5,510 bases of DNA from assembly GCA_045113275.1 (NCBI GenBank), contig JBGUIU010000197.1, positions 1-5,510 of the forward strand. The letters are read 5' to 3'. This DNA is from UBA1181 sp045113275. GTDB taxonomy: Bacteria; Bacteroidota; Bacteroidia; Bacteroidales; Paludibacteraceae. Shown here one piece after another: positions 5,139 through 5,510 of this stretch. A program made the position numbers and the translations under genes. Position 1 is the first letter of the stretch. The number at the start of each line of letters is the position of its first letter. The notes below the pieces were generated by a model. It was not told the DNA's origin, ran no database searches, and saw nothing but the letters and a program-made list of their open reading frames with translations.

Positions 5139-5510
5139 TTATTTCTTAATCAAGTTAATTTCAGTACGACGGTTCTTAGAACGGTTCTCCTCACAGTTGT
5201 TTGGAGCAACTGGATTATGGAATGTTCTAGTATCCATTTCGATTTGATCCTCGAATGCACCATAACGAACTAAGTAGTTACGTACGTGGATAGCACGGTC
5301 GTATCCGAACACCTCATTTTGGTTCTCAGAACCAATGTTACAAGTATAACCGATAACGCTGATCTTAGCTTGAGGGTTCATCTTCAAACAGTCAGCAATG
5401 AAGTGCATATACTCTAATTGTTCATTTGTGAAGTGACCATCAGAAGAAGAGAATGCAAATCCGTAAGAGTGCTTGATCTTCAACGAGCTTTCCAAGTTAG
5501 GAATTGTTGA
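5139..5510 (-). CDS. OmpA C-terminal domain protein, right copy (5' end outside window)
   Basis: The frame runs from the window edge to TAA at 5141-5139, giving the last 123 residues. The sequence aligns without gaps to residues 103-225 of the left copy: 108 of 123 identical. It contains the whole OmpA-like peptidoglycan-binding domain, with GYTCNIG, YDRAIHVRNYL and NRRTEI all present. The unusual Cys in place of the binding Asp is shared, as are the cysteines matching 143 and 208 of the left copy; the cysteine matching 134 is Leu here. Most differences are conservative or on likely surface positions (for example V/I three times and K/R), so both copies appear to be under purifying selection. 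A TTG at 5495 is not the start: the matching sequence continues upstream to the edge (STIPNLESS), so the signal peptide and spacer must lie beyond 5510. Confidence 0.9.
   Translation of the reverse strand, partial: STIPNLESSLKIKHSYGFAFSSSDGHFTNEQLEYMHFIADCLKMNPQAKISVIGYTCNIGSENQNEVFGYDRAIHVRNYLVRYGAFEDQIEMDTRTFHNPVAPNNCEENRSKNRRTEINLIKK

Overview
The window looks like chromosomal housekeeping and accessory DNA from a member of the Bacteroidales (Bacteroides/Parabacteroides type). The evidence is a DUF2851 gene (a family I know from Bacteroidota), short Bacteroidota-style OmpA-domain proteins, a lipoprotein with a K-E-E surface-export-like signal, several -7 boxes of the form TAnnTTTG in place of sigma70 -10 boxes, and mostly AT-rich start regions without Shine-Dalgarno sequences. 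The genus cannot be fixed from the sequence alone.

Layout, left to right. Positions 1-195 (+) are the last 64 codons of an AAA/ABC-type ATPase with a visible H-loop. Convergent to it is a class I SAM-dependent methyltransferase, 226-882 (-). A divergent intergenic region of about 200 bp leads to a two-gene unit on the + strand: a 72-aa S4-domain RNA-binding protein (1081-1299), overlapped by 20 bp by a Rieske-like, cysteine-rich lipoprotein (1280-1744). Convergent to that unit is a YegS/BmrU-type lipid (diacylglycerol) kinase (1773-2648, -). It is divergent from a 425-aa DUF2851 protein (2746-4023, +).

The right third (4006-5510) holds two tandem, closely related OmpA-domain genes on the - strand. 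The left copy (4072-4749) is complete. The right copy (5139-5510) runs off the window edge. Each copy ends in an intrinsic terminator built on the same AAAGGTGA(A/G)TG stem, and 108 of 123 comparable residues are identical, so this is a tandem duplication that included the terminator. Between the copies lie the left copy's promoter (TTTG-N20-TAACTTTG), a roughly 117-nt leader with a possible 21-codon upstream ORF, and an AT-rich heptad tandem repeat (5027-5080).

The genes do not form one pathway; most are single transcription units facing toward or away from each other. I found no CRISPR array, transposase, tRNA, rRNA or obvious defence system. The points most worth a second look are the Rieske-like lipoprotein whose canonical histidine ligand positions are not histidine, the OmpA pair in which the peptidoglycan-binding Asp is Cys, and the terminator that spans the DUF2851 stop codon but is built for the opposite strand.
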